From contig NC_044977.1 in the NCBI RefSeq assembly GCF_008728515.1, forward strand, positions 168,811,139 to 168,875,138: a stretch of 64,000 bases of DNA. Reading direction: 5' to 3'. Below the pieces are notes generated by a model. That model made no database searches. It saw only the letters and a program-made list of their open reading frames with translations, and was not told where the DNA came from. Of this stretch, positions 37,403-51,900 are shown in pieces. This DNA comes from Papio anubis. Its lineage: Eukaryota > Chordata > Mammalia > Primates > Cercopithecidae. Both the position numbers and the translations under genes were made by a program. Position 1 is the first letter of the stretch, and the number at the start of each line of letters is the position of its first letter.

Positions 37403-38670
37403 CACTTATTAAGTGTATTTAAACGAAAAATGAATACATAAATTATTACGAGAGAAATAAAAATCAATCCTAGAAGAATCTTTGATGGCAGAGATGGTGC
37501 CTTTCTTGGTCACTACCATAAACTTAGAATCTTATGAGCCAGGTACTTAGTAGGTACTAAAATATTTGTTTATTATTACTTTTGTTTTCTTTTATTGTTT
37601 CCAGTGGGGTTGGATCAAATATTTGTTAAAGCACATGAATAGATGAAAGGGGGAATTAAAGAGGTGAATCATGTGATGAGCTTTCCCTACTCCACTACCA
37701 CTCTTCCACAAGATTCCCATGGAGTCAGCAAAAGATCTGTATGTGTGTGCTTAGTGACTCCATTTTTATTTCCCCAAATCTAAACCCCTTCCCTGTGGAG
37801 GTCACAGAGTCATCACCCTCAGACATGGAAGTAAGGACCACATTCCTAGATCCATCATGTAAATAAGATTTATTTTTAAAACAAAGGCCACTTATAGTGT
37901 TCTACTATAAGTACCTCTGAGATACCTTTATGAAAAAGGGAAGAGAAGAGAAGAGAAGAAATAGACATAAAGTGATGAGCTTGGCTTATTAACTGCTTTC
38001 TTATAATGCTAAATGTGGTATTTCAGGGAAGGAGAAATCAAAGTGAGACTTTAAAAAAAAATCTAATTCCCCTGAGTTCCTGACCTATATTCAATCCTAT
38101 AAATAAAATCAGTATATTTTATTTATAATTACAGATTAATGAAAATCCTAGCTACTTATGAATATACAAATCCCTCATTATCTTCATTTATGAGAGAAAC
38201 CTAGGATTACTTCTAACCTCCTGAATTACAAATTTACCAAAGTCCCTATATTTCTTAACGAAAACACTAATTGCCATTTTTACACACTCTATTTACTCTC
38301 ATCATTTCACATTCAGGAGCAAATTTGCTAACTCCACTCACTGCTTTTCAAGAAGAAAGCTACATGTAGTCACTGAAAGGAGGGGAAATTCTTTGATTGG
38401 AAACATCCAATTAGTTCTTTTTACTTCCTTTACCTCCAAAGGAGACACTAAGATTAAACACCATGAATAACCAGAAAAATAACTGCTCTGGCCATTTCCT
38501 CCTTCTCATTATAGGCACTACCATAAATCAATGAGTTTAGCACTGTAAAACATTTAGATATATTACCACCATTAAAAGGCCTATCAACAAACACTAGGTA
38601 CTTTAAGAATCTCCAGGGAAGGTCATAAAAAGTAGGGTTTCTTTTATACTTGATTTTTCTCCAAGCCTGG
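37403..38670. other. Unclassified sequence
   Basis: No gene or clear interspersed repeat. Contains the (AGAGA)n tract listed separately. Minus-strand frame 38699-38454 runs into the LTR and is not credible. Confidence 0.5.
37938..37965 (+). repeat. (GAAGA)n pentanucleotide microsatellite
   Basis: About five AAGAG units, GGGAAGAGAAGAGAAGAGAA and on. Confidence 0.88.
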
Positions 38671-39022
38671 TGATATGGTTTGGCTGTGTTCCTACACAAA
38701 TCTCATCTTGAATTGTAGTAATCCCCACGTGTCAAGGGCAGGACCAGGGGGAGATGATTGAATTATGGGGGCGGTTTCCCCCATGCTGTTCTCGTGATAG
38801 TGAGTGAGTTTTCATGAGATCTGATGGTTTTATAAGAGACTTCCCCCTTCACTCGGCTCTCATGCTCTCTCCTGTCTCCATGTGAAAAGGTGCCTTCTTC
38901 CATGAGATTAAGTTTCCTGAGGCCTCCTCAGCCATGCATAACTGTGAGCCAATTAAACCTCTTTTCTTTATAAACTACCCAGTCTTGGGTACTTCATAAC
39001 AGCGTGAGAATGAACGAATACA
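38671..39022 (+). mobile_element. Solo MSTA/MSTB-type MaLR LTR, sense
   Basis: 352 bp with TGATATGG...AATACA ends and perfect CCTGG target duplications (38666-38670 and 39023-39027). The interior matches the MST LTR: 'ttatgggggcggtttcccccatgctgttctcgtgatagtgag', 'agatctgatggttttataag', and 'caattaaacctcttttctttataaactacccagtcttgg' with the polyadenylation region. Less diverged than the LTR at 35812. Confidence 0.95.
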
Positions 39023-39027
39023 CCTGG

Positions 39028-40432
<1,405 letters not shown>

Positions 40433-41640
40433 AATAACTACTCTAATCTTCTCATAACCTTTAACTTGCTAGGTAAAGGCAGAAGGAGAATCTAGAAACC
40501 TTTTTTTAAAAATCCCAATGAACAATGAGTCTTCCTTGCTTTCTTGGTTGACACAAGAAAAACAATCCTTCAAATTCAAACAATGTCCATTTTTTCCATT
40601 TTTAATATTTTTACCATTTAACAAGATGGCCTCAGCTTATATTGGGTAGGATGTGTTTACTATGTCTCTGTAGAAGATGTAGAGATGGGAGCTTCTAAAA
40701 CTTCAGTGGTTCTTTTGTAAAGCAGTTTAATGATTCTGCTCCCTTGTGAATGACACTGCCATGCACTGGCCCCATTTGAAGCATTGGGAAACCGTGACAT
40801 TACCTTTGACTGAAATCCTTATCCCAGCCATTATTGTCTGCTCATGAGGTTCCTGTTTACAGCAGTCTCTTTATGACCAGTCTCTCCCCTGGGGTGCACT
40901 AAATGTATGAATCTCATATGCACCCTCCACAGGTCACAGTAAGTCAGAAGGGTTTCCACTGTTGCATTCAAGAAGTCTTTTTTCTATGTCAATGCCATTT
41001 TAATTTAATTGTGGAATGTTGGACGTACTGAGTGAGTATGGAGACTCTCCTAGAGGCTTATTAAGGAAGCATACTACTAGACAATTCCCCAAATGTTTTC
41101 ATGCTCCTCCATAATTATCTGGATATTTCTACCATCGGACATCCCATCCGGGTTCTACTCTGAAAGGCAGAAAAACCTGGACTCCTATCTCTTGCTTCGG
41201 CCCTACGTTTCTCCTACTTTTTGTCTCTATGATCTCAGTCGGATAGGATGAGCTTTCCTGTCCCTCTATAGCATATCAAGGGTTCTCTCAACCCCAGTGT
41301 ATAAAAATGCTCCATGATTTAGGGACTCAGATATGGCTCATGACTAGATAGAGACATTCGGAATTGAGAAATCTCCACAAATCTTGCTTTTAAAGATCAT
41401 TGTCTCAGTACACAGATCAAGAGACCACCCCAAAGGCTCAAAGTTGACCAATACCTCTATTCCTCACTCCCAAGACCCTGAGCCTCCGAGCTCAGTCTTA
41501 AAACAGAAGGCTACAATCTGATATGACTGAAGAGGAAAATGGAAATTTATCAGTATAATATGTCTAACATAATATCTATGTCATATATATAAGGTGCCTA
41601 GAACACTATCCAGCTCATAGCAAGTGGACTCTTGGGTCCA
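40433..41640. other. Unclassified sequence
   Basis: No gene or named repeat seen. Confidence 0.5.
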
Positions 41641-41930
41641 GTGCTAAGGTTTGAAGAAAACATGATGGAAGGTCTAACTTTTAAATTGAGCCCTGAAGGG
41701 ATAGATAAAATATGAACATACTGAGTTGGGCAAAAGCACTCCATGCAGAAAGAACAGTCTGAGCAGGAAATAGGGCATGAATTAGGAACCGAATCGTTAG
41801 AGGATTTTGAATATCAGACAAGAATGTTGTACTTTATTCTGTAGGCAATGAGGGACATTGAAAGTAGGTCCTTTAGCAAGAAAGGGGCATAGTCAGAGCT
41901 TTAAAAGAAAGATCAATATGTCAGCAATTG
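41641..41930 (-). mobile_element. L2 LINE fragment, antisense
   Basis: 'aaattgagccctgaagggatagat', 'ttgggcaaaagcactccatgcagaaagaacagtctgagc' and 'ttgtactttattctgtaggcaatgagggac' follow antisense L2 further from the 3' end. Confidence 0.72.
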
Positions 41931-44354
41931 TGAAATAAAATGTCATCATTATTATAGAACACATAAAAATGGAAACATTAGAATTCCAATAGGTAAGATC
42001 CCCGAATAGAATGATTCTTAAGTAAGATATTCACCGTTCCCAATTACTGCTTTGTGCCAAAATAGAAAGTGGTCAAAATGCCAGACCCAGCAGTGATAGC
42101 CATTATAAAAATAATCATACAGTATGAAGAGATGATAGATAATTTATTAAAGAAGACTATATTATTCTCCATCAATTGGTGTACTTTCCAAAATGAACTC
42201 TGCTTTCATTATTTTTTAGTATTTTACAATTATTTTCAATTATAGCAACTTTATTAAGAAAACATTTTAGAAGTAACCTACCAACTCCCTAAACCACCTA
42301 AAACATGTACCGCATCACTTGTCTAAACTCTTTCTGGTTAGTTGATCTCATGCCTAATAATTATGACAAAAGCAGACATTCTCAACTCAGTTGTCAGCAG
42401 ACTTAAATATGACCAGCTAAAAAGAGATTTCACCATACTAAAATGTCCCAACAAATGTACATGACACATCCACTAGCATAGTGTGAAATATTAACATAAA
42501 TATTTTACCCATAAGTGGCATTTGTTAAAAATAAAGTGCATGGGTGTTCTGGATTTTCTGAGAGAGCTTTGCATAACTTCTAATTCACAAGTTTGATAAT
42601 TGCCAGAGTGGTTCCCAGTTAGTGTAGAGTAGCCAAGAGCTTAGAAAAGCATTTTCCAACAAAGTTTTCAAATATAGCTGCCACAAAGGTCAAAGATTCT
42701 TTTAATTTTAGTGTCATCCCTGCTAATTCTGAGCATCAAGAAAAAGATTTTAATTGTTTTATTTTGGATCTACTAAAAACGAAATGCTAGCAACAACAAC
42801 AACAACAAATCCTCCAGGGCATTCATTACCTACATCATGCATGGGAGAACTGAATTTAGCTTTTAAAAGTTAAAGCGGAACTTGAAACAGAGCAAAATGA
42901 AGTCAAGTGTACTGTGAAAAATTCGTGATTTCAAAATGGAAGCAAGGTCATATTTTATTGGTAATCTTTAAGTAGGTTTAGAAAGACTGCAGTGTAGCAT
43001 GGAGAATTTGGTATTTGGGCTCATCGGATTCCGCTCTTTATTCAAACAAAATCTGAGCTATAGAAATCAAATACAAAAGAGTGCTAATTTCAATTGGCTT
43101 CCAACAAGACCTTATCCAAGCTACATATTACTATTTTCAAAAATAATTGATACATAAATTTAAAATCAAATAATTACATATTTATGTGAAATATATCTGT
43201 ATGTTAAAAGCAAACACACAGCATAAACAGATGCTGTGTATTAAAATGGATTTCATTTTCACCATCTCACCCCATTGACATTAGCACTATATGACAGTAA
43301 ATGTCTTTTTTGCTGGCTCAATATACCGTTGTATCAAAGGAACTAACAACATACAATGCATAATATATCAATATTATTTGTTATTTTTCCCTTTATAAAT
43401 CATATCTCAAAATGTATGCAATATTCTTTAAATATAACGCTTAAAATGCATATGCAATGATGAAATGTAGCAGGATTGCCAAAACTGATGAATATCTCAG
43501 AGACATTGCCATTGTTTTTCCTGGAAAATACTTCTTTGGAAAACATGAGACATCTTTGAGATCAAAATAAACACCTGTCAAAGGAATGTCTTGGGAACCC
43601 CAAGTAGTATTTCTAAAGAGATAAAAGAATGTTGCAGTCTTCCAGAAAGGAAATCAAGTGGAAGTAGATATTAATTCAGCACTACAGAGACAATCCTGAG
43701 AAAACAGAGGCACTGTTTTCTAAAGAAACTGGCTTTTGTAACATAAAGGAGATACAACTCTGGGAGTGAAAGTTGTCACAGTGATACATATCACACAATG
43801 GAAATGCCAAACGAAACCATCACCACTTGAAATCAAACGTGATTCAAGTTACTTGGGTAAAACACCACCATGGGTGGTATTCTTTTTTTTTTTAACCAAG
43901 CAGCCTAACAGCGTATTAAGGAGGAAAACTTAATTGATAACACACTTTGCTCAATTATAAATAAGCTGACTGGAAAAGAGGTGGGCATGATGGAAAGCAA
44001 ATCCAAATGAAGCTGTTATTCTTTTAATCTATAAAAACATTATATCCAAGTTTAGACTCGTTGAGCTCTAAATATTTGGGAAAACATATTTAAAGAAATT
44101 ATACAGGTTTGATCCAAAATCTCATTGGCACAACTTGAAATATGGGTAATCGTCCTGTGAAATTTGTGAATAGGAGAACCCGCTGTAGGATATTTAACAT
44201 AACTCCGCCACATAATTTCTATCACTGATATCCAGGGAATTTCAATGACAAATCTAGTTTTAAACATTGATAAAACATTTTTGGTAGTTTTGATACAAGT
44301 GAAAGTCACGGGATATCAGATTTAAAAAGAAACCTGGGTGCTATCAAGTCTGAT
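41931..44354. other. Unclassified AT-rich sequence
   Basis: About 2.4 kb without a recognised gene or repeat, apart from a (CAA)n run at 42791-42807. Possibly decayed L1 in places. Minus-strand frame 44309-44052 shows no domain. Confidence 0.5.
42791..42808 (+). repeat. (CAA)n trinucleotide microsatellite
   Basis: Five to six CAA units. Confidence 0.9.
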
Positions 44355-44425
44355 GTCAGTAATTTTTGGAGGATACTGAAGCCCAGTGAGACTATCCAAA
44401 GTCAGATATGGGGAAAAGCAGAGTC
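44355..44425 (+). mobile_element. MIR core fragment, sense
   Basis: 'ggaggatactgaagcccagtgagactatccaaagtcagatatgg' is the MIR core ('gaggaaactgaggcccagag...caaggtca'). Confidence 0.65.
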
Positions 44426-44690
44426 ATCCCTCCTACGTTGCCAAAACCCTCCCCATCCAGGCTCATCCTTGAAGACCTCATTCAAAACAAAGTTCCTCCC
44501 ATCCCTCTCTGCCTGCTCTGGCATGGTCTGAACCATTTGCCTATTAATTGCCCTGCCTGGTTTCATTTGTTCTTTCTGCTGTATTTAAACTGTGGGAATT
44601 ATTCTACTGTTCACTTTTTTCTTGCTCAACAAAACTGTGACACTGCTAGGAATGCCGAAGCAGGGTTTTAGGTTCTCAGGATATTTAAGA
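44426..44690 (+). mobile_element. L2-like LINE fragment, sense (weak)
   Basis: 'ccaggctcatccttgaagacctcattcaaaac' and 'ctccctctctgcc'-type phrases resemble the L2 3' region; diverged. The open frame 44408-44671 (87 codons) overlaps it and has no recognised domain. Confidence 0.45.
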
Positions 44691-45167
44691 GCTGGAGAAA
44701 GCACTCAATGTGTCTTGTAAATAAATTTTGTGGAAACTGTACTCCCAATGACAGGCTCTGGCATCTCACTCTAAAGTAAGTAACAGGTGAGGCATTGCCC
44801 TTTGATAACCAGGACATGGATTCTAGAATTGGTTATGTCCATTCACACAATGTGTTCGTCTCCTCTCTGGCTATCCTTCTGATGACTCAGAAGTCTCAAC
44901 CCTAATTTGGTTCTCTCAGGGCCCTGGCTTGCTCATCCGCTTTATGATTCTCCTTTATTCTTCTGTACCTGGGTATTCACTTCATGTCCACCCTCGTCAT
45001 CATTCTGCGGACAAAGATGCAGACTGTACTGGCAGAATCTGAACATGCAGAAACCTCCCATAACACTCAGAGGTCTTATATCTTTCTCTCATCTGGCATT
45101 ATTAACTATGATAGGGTGAAGGAAACAACTATGTCTATTCTTTGCATCTGACTGCACTGTCCAGTTT
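44691..45167. other. Unclassified sequence
   Basis: No named repeat. Frame 44907-45119 has no domain. Confidence 0.5.
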
Positions 45168-45503
<336 letters not shown>

Positions 45504-46074
45504 TTTAAAGCGTCATAGCTCAACCTGTAAATTGCACTGCAGCATACACATCTAAATCAGTAGTTCTTCCACAACAAAACACAACAACCCAGCATGTTTT
45601 CTCATCTACATTCTACATTCATACCTCATTCTTAGGGACCACTTGGGGATACCAGGCTGTACCTCCCAGAACCCTTTTTAGAACTAAATAATTATTTTCA
45701 CAGCTGCTGAAAGTGCTGCAGGCTAGAAGTCTTCACCCTGAAGCCCTCTCTGGGAGCTACCCTTGGCAAAAGAGACCACCTTCTCCAAGGTCAAGTCCCC
45801 TTCCCAGAATCTAGAATCAAGAATCAAGAGAATCAAGAATTAAGGCTTGCTACCTTACTTAAACTCAGGGCAATTCTGAAGAGCCAATCCAGCTTCAGAG
45901 CTCCCCTGCAGCAAGATGTTACAATTTTGTTGTAACTGCATTTTAGCAATTCAATATCTCCCTCTGTCTAGTCCTGGCTTCTTCCCTTCCCCACAGAGGA
46001 ACACTACCTATAACAAGCCTTAGCATCCCTCCATTTTTAATTTTTCATATTAGTAACCTTTCAGAATCCTCTGT
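45504..46074. other. Unclassified sequence
   Basis: No named repeat. A short 'AGAATCAAG' word repeats in tandem near 45819-45840. Confidence 0.5.
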
Positions 46075-46800
46075 TCATTCACTCAATGAATATTGTCAGG
46101 GTACCTACTATACACCAGGCACTATTTTGGGTGCTGGTTATTCAGCAATGAACAAGACTGCAAAGGCCCTGCCATCACAGAGTTGCCATTTTAGTAAGGG
46201 AAGAAGGTAATAAACAAACATATAATTTACTATCACATAGGGGTAATGCTTGAAGGAAAATTAATTGAACTGTAACAATACAGAGTTATTGGGGGGAAGC
46301 ATTTATTTAAACAGAAAAGACCAGAGAAGACCCCCTATGGCGGAGTGAGATAGATCTGATAACTGAATGAAGTGGCAGAATGAACCATGCAAAGACATAA
46401 AAAATTGCATTCAAAGCAGAAGAAAGAGCAAGTGCAAAGTTCCCAGGGCTAAAATAATATGTAATTTTGAAGAATGGTTAGGACAGTTTGGTAAGAGTAG
46501 AGTGAAAAGGAGAGAAATAGATAGGAAATAAACTCAAAGACAGAGGCAGCAGTTCCTGCAGGGACTTGTAGAGGTAAGGAGGTCAGATTTTATTCCAAAT
46601 GTGATAAGAATCTACTGCAGGAACAGGGGAGGACACTGTCCAATTGATGTTTGAAAAGATTATTCTGGCTATTGTGTGGAAAGAAACTGAGGGGGCAAGG
46701 GTAGGAGCAGGAAGATCTCCTAGGAGGATAATGCCTGTTGCCAAGGAAACACAGCCTCATTTGGGTTTCAGATAATATCAAAAATGAAACAAAAAAAATC
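46075..46800 (-). mobile_element. L2 LINE, long antisense 3' fragment
   Basis: Over 700 bp: 'tcattcactcaatgaatattgtcagggtacctactatacaccaggcactatttt', 'attcagcaatgaacaagactgcaaaggccctgcc', 'gagcaagtgcaaagttcccaggg', 'gggacttgtagaggtaaggaggtcagatttta', 'aagattattctggctattgtgtgg'. The longest L2 in the window. Confidence 0.82.
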
Positions 46801-46959
46801 ACAGAAAATACAGAATAAGTTGAGCATGTGGACTACATTGATGTTGCCTTATACTCTGTGTCTTCATCTTCCTTCTTTTCTGTTTCTTCACTTTTGATAC
46901 TAATAGCTCAGAGCAGACCTCATTGTATGAAGGACCCAGTGATCACCACTAGGGCAGGA
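46801..46959. other. Unclassified sequence
   Basis: Nothing recognised. Confidence 0.5.
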
Positions 46960-47384
46960 AAATAAAATTAACACCCAACTCTTAGAAGATCCCCCACAGG
47001 AAACAAAAATAGCTGATGCTGTGGTTTACAACACACAATTGCAAACAAATAGATAAGAAACAAACAAAAAGAAATAGAAAAAGATCAGTTATGTATAAAG
47101 AAACATCTACTCTCAGCCGCAAATATGAGCCAAGTAAGTCTTAAGGAAAATATTAAAATATTTTGAACTAGTACAGCTTACCAAGAAAAAAAGAGAAGAC
47201 ACAAATTAGTATTGTTATAAATAAAAGACGAACCATCACTACTGATTCAAGGACACATAAAAAATAAAAAGGGGATACTACAGACAACTCTATGCCTGTT
47301 CAATAACTTAGATCAAATGGGCTAATTCTTCAAAGACACAAACTATGGAAACTGACTCAGGGAGAAATAGATAATCTTTTTTAA
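46960..47384 (+). mobile_element. Old L1M LINE ORF2, sense (left of L1PA insertion)
   Basis: 'ctacagacaactctatgcctg', 'ttagatcaaatgggctaattcttcaaagacacaaactatgg' and 'actcagggagaaatagataa' belong to the L1 ORF2 region before the reverse transcriptase core. Continues at about 49350 on the other side of the antisense L1PA. Confidence 0.75.
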
Positions 47385-49350
47385 AAAAAAATTTATTCTA
47401 CTTTAAGTTCTGGGACACGTGGGCAGAACGTGCAGGTTTGTTACTTAGGTATACACATGCCGTGGTGGTTTTTTGCACCCATCAACCCATCATCTATATC
47501 AGGTATTTGTCCTAATGCTATCCCTCCTCTAGTCCCCCAGTCCCCGACAGGCCCTGGTATGTGATGTTCCTCTCAATGTGTCCATGTGTACTCATGATTC
47601 AACTCCCACTTATAAGTGAGAACATGAGGTGTTTGGTTTTCTGTTCTTGTGTTAGTTTGCTGAGAATGATGATTTCCAGTTTCATCCACGTCCCTGCAAA
47701 GGACATGAACTCATCCTTTTTTATGGCTGCATAGTATTCCATGGTATATATGTGCCACATTTTCTTTATCCAGTCTGTCTTTTATGGGCATTTTGGTTAG
47801 TTCCAAGTATTTGCTATTGTGAACAGTGTTGCAATAAACACCCATGTGCATGTGTCTTTATAGTTGAATGATTTATAATCTTTGGGTATATACCCAGTAA
47901 TGGGATTGCTGGGTCAAATGGTATTTCTGGTTCTAGATCCTTGTGGAATCACCACACTGTCTTCCACAATGGTTGAACTAATTTACACTCCCACCAACAG
48001 TGTAAAAGCATTCCTACTTACCCACATCCTGTCTAGCAACTGTTGTTTCCTGACTTTTTAATGATCACCATTCTGGCATGAGATGGTATCTGATTGTGGT
48101 TTTGATTTGCATTTCTCCAATGATCTGTGATGATGAGCTTTTTTTCATATGTTTGTTGACTGCTTAAATGTCTTCTTTTGAGAAGGGTCTGTTCATATCC
48201 TTTGCCCACTTTTTGATGGTTTTTTTTTTTTTTCTTGTAAATTTGTTTAAGTTCTTTGTAGATTCTGGATATTAGCCCTTTCTCAGATGGATAGATTGCA
48301 AAAATTTTCTCCCATTCTGTAAGTTGCCTGTTCACTGTGATGATAGTTTCTTTTGCTGTGCAGAAGCTCTTTAGTTTAATTAGATCCCATTTGTCAATTT
48401 TGGCTCTGTGGCCATTGCTTTGGTGTTTTAGTAATGAAGTGTTTGCCCATGCCTATGTCCTGAATGGTATTGCCTAGGTTTTCTTCTAGGGTTTTTATGG
48501 TTTTAGGTCTTATGTTTAAGTCTTTAATCCATCGTGAGTTAATTTTTGTATAAGGTGTAAGGAAGGGGTCCAGTTTAAGTTTTCTGCATATGGTTAGCCA
48601 GTTTTCCAACACCATTTATTAAATAGGGAATCCTTTTCCCATTTCTTGTTTTTTTCGTGTTTGTCAAAGATCAGATGGTTATAGATGTGTGGTATTTCTG
48701 AGGCCTGTGTTCTGTTCCATTGGTCTATCTATCTGTTATGGTACCAGCACCATCCTGTTTTGGTTACTGTAGCCTAGTAGTGTAGTTTGAAGTCAGGTAG
48801 TGTGATGCCTACAGCTTTGTTCTTTTTGCCTAGGATTATCTTGGCTATACAGGCTATTTTTTGGTGCCATATTAAATTTAAAGTAGCTTTTTCAAATTCT
48901 GTGAAGAAAGTCAATGGTAGCTTGATGGGGATAGCACTGAATCTTTCAATTACTTTGGCAATATGGCCATTTTCATGATATTGATTCTTCCTATCCATGA
49001 GCATGGAATGTTTTTCCATTTGTTTGTGTCCTCTCTCATTTCCTTGAGGAGTGGTTTGTAGTTCTCCTTGAAGATGTCCTTCACATCCCTTGTAAGTTGT
49101 ATTCCTAGGTATTTATTCTCTTTGTAGCAATTGTGAATGGGAGTTCATTCATGATTTGACTCTCTATTTATTGTGTATAAAAATGTTTGTGATTTTTGCG
49201 CATTGATTTTGTATTCTGAGACTTTGCTGAAGTTACTTATCAGCTTAAGGAGATTTGGGGCAGAGACAATGGGGTTTTCTAAATATACAATCATGTCATC
49301 TGCAAACAGAGACAAGCTGACTTCCTATCTTCCTATTTGAATACCCTTTA
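47385..49350 (-). mobile_element. L1PA LINE-1, antisense, 5'-truncated
   Basis: About 1.97 kb of the 3' third of a primate L1 on the minus strand: A-rich tail and 3'UTR at the left (from about 47385), ORF2 stop at 47601-47599, ORF2 C-terminal and late reverse transcriptase sequence up to 49350. 5' truncation is the normal outcome of L1 insertion. It splits an older sense L1M. No clear target duplication could be set by eye. Confidence 0.92.
47599..49350 (-). pseudogene. L1 ORF2p C-terminal pseudogene
   Basis: Stop at 47601-47599; broken pieces remain open at 48335-48033, 48615-48394 and 49019-48774. They carry the C-terminal segment after the reverse transcriptase domain. Missing the endonuclease and most of the reverse transcriptase because of 5' truncation; several frameshifts. 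Confidence 0.85.
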
Positions 49351-49456
49351 TAATATTAATAGTCCTACATCTATTACATAAATTGAATTAACTTAAAAAT
49401 TTTTTTAAAGCCCAGACCCGAAGGACTTAACTGGTGAAGTTTACCAAATGTTTACA

Positions 49457-49481
49457 AAAAAAAAAAAAAAAAAAAAAAAAA
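49457..49481 (+). repeat. Poly(A) tract inside L1M ORF2
   Basis: Uninterrupted run of about 25 A within the old L1. Such length in old sequence implies recent microsatellite expansion. Confidence 0.9.
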
Positions 49482-50619
49482 AGACCAATTCTGCATAATT
49501 TTGTATGGAAAATTGAAAAATAGAGAACACCTCCCAACTAATTTTATGAGGTTCACATTACTCTAATACGCAAACCAAGTAAAGATAGTACAAGAAAACT
49601 ACAGACCGATGTCTCTCATGAATGTGTATGTCAATTCCTTAACAAAATATTAGTGAATTTAACCCAGTCAGACACATAAAGAGGATTGTGCCACACAATT
49701 ATGCAAGACTGGTTCAACATTAGTAAGCCAATCAGTGTAACTTATTGTATTAACAGACTAAGTAAGAACAACTGTATAATCATCTTAATGGATGATGAAA
49801 AAAATTTAATAGTATTCAATACCCACTCACGATAAAGATGCTCACAAAAAATAGAAAAATAGAAATAGAAGAAACTTTCTTTATCTAATAAAGTTTATAT
49901 GTGAAAAACCTATAGCAAATATAATACTTACTAATGAGAGGCAGGATGCTTTCCCCTGAGATCAAGAACAAGGCAAAAATGTCTTCTCTCACCACTGGAA
50001 GGATTAAAAACAGATCAATGGTGGCCAGAAGTTTCTGAAGGCAGGAATATTTGACCAGGGGAATCAGAGGAAAGTTTGTAGGGTGGTGCAATATCTGCAT
50101 AGTAAATATATGAAACCATGCATTTGTCAAAATCCATAGGACTGTACAGCACAGAGTCAACCTCAATGCATGTCAACAAAATTTTTTAAACTTTCAGGAA
50201 ATTGAGGGATCCCAGAATGGAATGCATGCTGTGATAAAAGAACCTAATTGTATTAGAAATATACATGACATAACCTCACTGAAGTGGGTGGAGAAAAACT
50301 GCTGACCCGAGTAAGCTAGGAAACTGATATTTTGACTAAAAACTGTAAGAATAATACACAAGGAATTGCACACAAATATTGTATTCTGGTTAATAAAGTT
50401 GTTTCTCACAAGGAATGGGTAAACGATTCTGATTGATACACATATATACTAAAATTAAACAAAGAAGTAAAAAGATGGCAGATAATGGGAGCTATGTTTC
50501 TCAGTTATTGGAGTGGGAGATTACACCAAAAAAAAAGAGGAACGCTAGAATGAACCATGTAGGACTAGACTAGAATTGGAGAAATCACTATGAATTCACA
50601 TTTAGCTTAACATAAATAT

Positions 50620-50735
50620 AAGATTTATATATATATATTATATATATACACACATGGTGATATATAGATAATATAGATACAAGTGGATATGCACAGAAAC
50701 TACATATGTGTGTATGTATACATATATATAACTGA
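50620..50735. repeat. AT-rich (TA/TATG) simple repeat
   Basis: Irregular TA, CA and TATG/GTAT units over about 115 bp. Confidence 0.8.
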
Positions 50736-51900
50736 ATTAGTATTCACGTATATTATTTCCTAGCCCTGTCTGCTGAACCTAGAAGCAATGATATTACAGT
50801 AACGATGAGCATGAGCACAACCAGAACTCCGACTTTGCTTTTTTTAATACTCTAACAAATGCTCAAATAAAAGGAATTGGGGATCCTTGGAAAAATGAGT
50901 GATTCTAGGGCTGGGACATGAAACCCAGGTGATGAGCCTGGAACACCTTGTACTGCTGGAAAGTAAGGAGCGCTCAAAAGGCAAACAAAAATATCAGGGC
51001 GTATCAAAAGGACAGAAGAGCAACTGAAAGAACTCTCAGTGGTCAAAGCTAGAATAATTTGATCAAAAAAAAAACAAAACAAACTATTGAATTATAACCC
51101 AAAGTGTAAAATAATTAACTATAAGTGTGTACTAATTTAAATAAGTGATTGAATACATTAAAAATGAGAAAGCAGAGAAAAATCTCTCGTGACAAAGAAT
51201 TCTAAATAATTTGTGTAGATGCTCTATCCTCAAAAAGGTGGAGTATAACTCCCCAACCCTTGACTGGGGACTGAATTTAGTGACTTGCTTCCAAAAATCA
51301 GAATTTGGAAAGGGGGAAGACAACTTTACAGCAGAGAAACCTAACATGTGATACCTAAGCAAGATCATCAAAGCTAACATAATCAGTGAGAAGTCATGGT
51401 GAGAGCATGCACCCTTGGTATGATATGATAAAAATGGCATTTCAGCCTGCGATTTCCCTCCCCCAAACCTCTATCCCTATCCTATGCACAACCAAAACAT
51501 CAGACAAATACCAATAGTGGGACATTCAATGAAACACATGACCAGTACTCCTCAAAACAGTGAAGGTCATCAAAAATAAGAAATTCTGAGAAATTGTCAC
51601 AGATTAGAAGAGCCTAAAGAGACACAACAACTAAATGTAATGTGATATCATGTATGGGATCTTGTGAGAGAAAAACGATATTAGGAAAAGACTAGTGATA
51701 TCAAAAGCCAGTGTGGATATTGGTTTTTAGTAATGTACCAATGTTGGTTTCCTAGTTGTGACAAAGGTTGCATAGCAATGTAAAATATTAACAACAGGGG
51801 AAACTGGTTCAGGAGTATATGGGAATCTTCTGTTTTATCTCTGTAACTTTTTTGTAAATCTAAAGCCATTCTAAATAAAAAGGTTATTTAAATTTTAAAA

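Larger units (their letters stand above)
49351..51900 (+). mobile_element. Old L1M LINE, ORF2 to 3' end, sense
   Basis: Resumes the L1M interrupted by the L1PA: ORF2 words at 49350-49960, then a long 3' region ending near 51900 with 'ttaacaacaggggaaactgg..tatatgggaatcttctgttttatc...ctaaataaaaaggttattt'. It holds a pure run of about 25 A at 49457-49481 and an AT-rich simple repeat at 50620-50735. The 49960-51700 part is less certain and may include other old sequence. Short minus-strand frames here (50166-49885, 51440-51132) have no domain. Confidence 0.62.
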
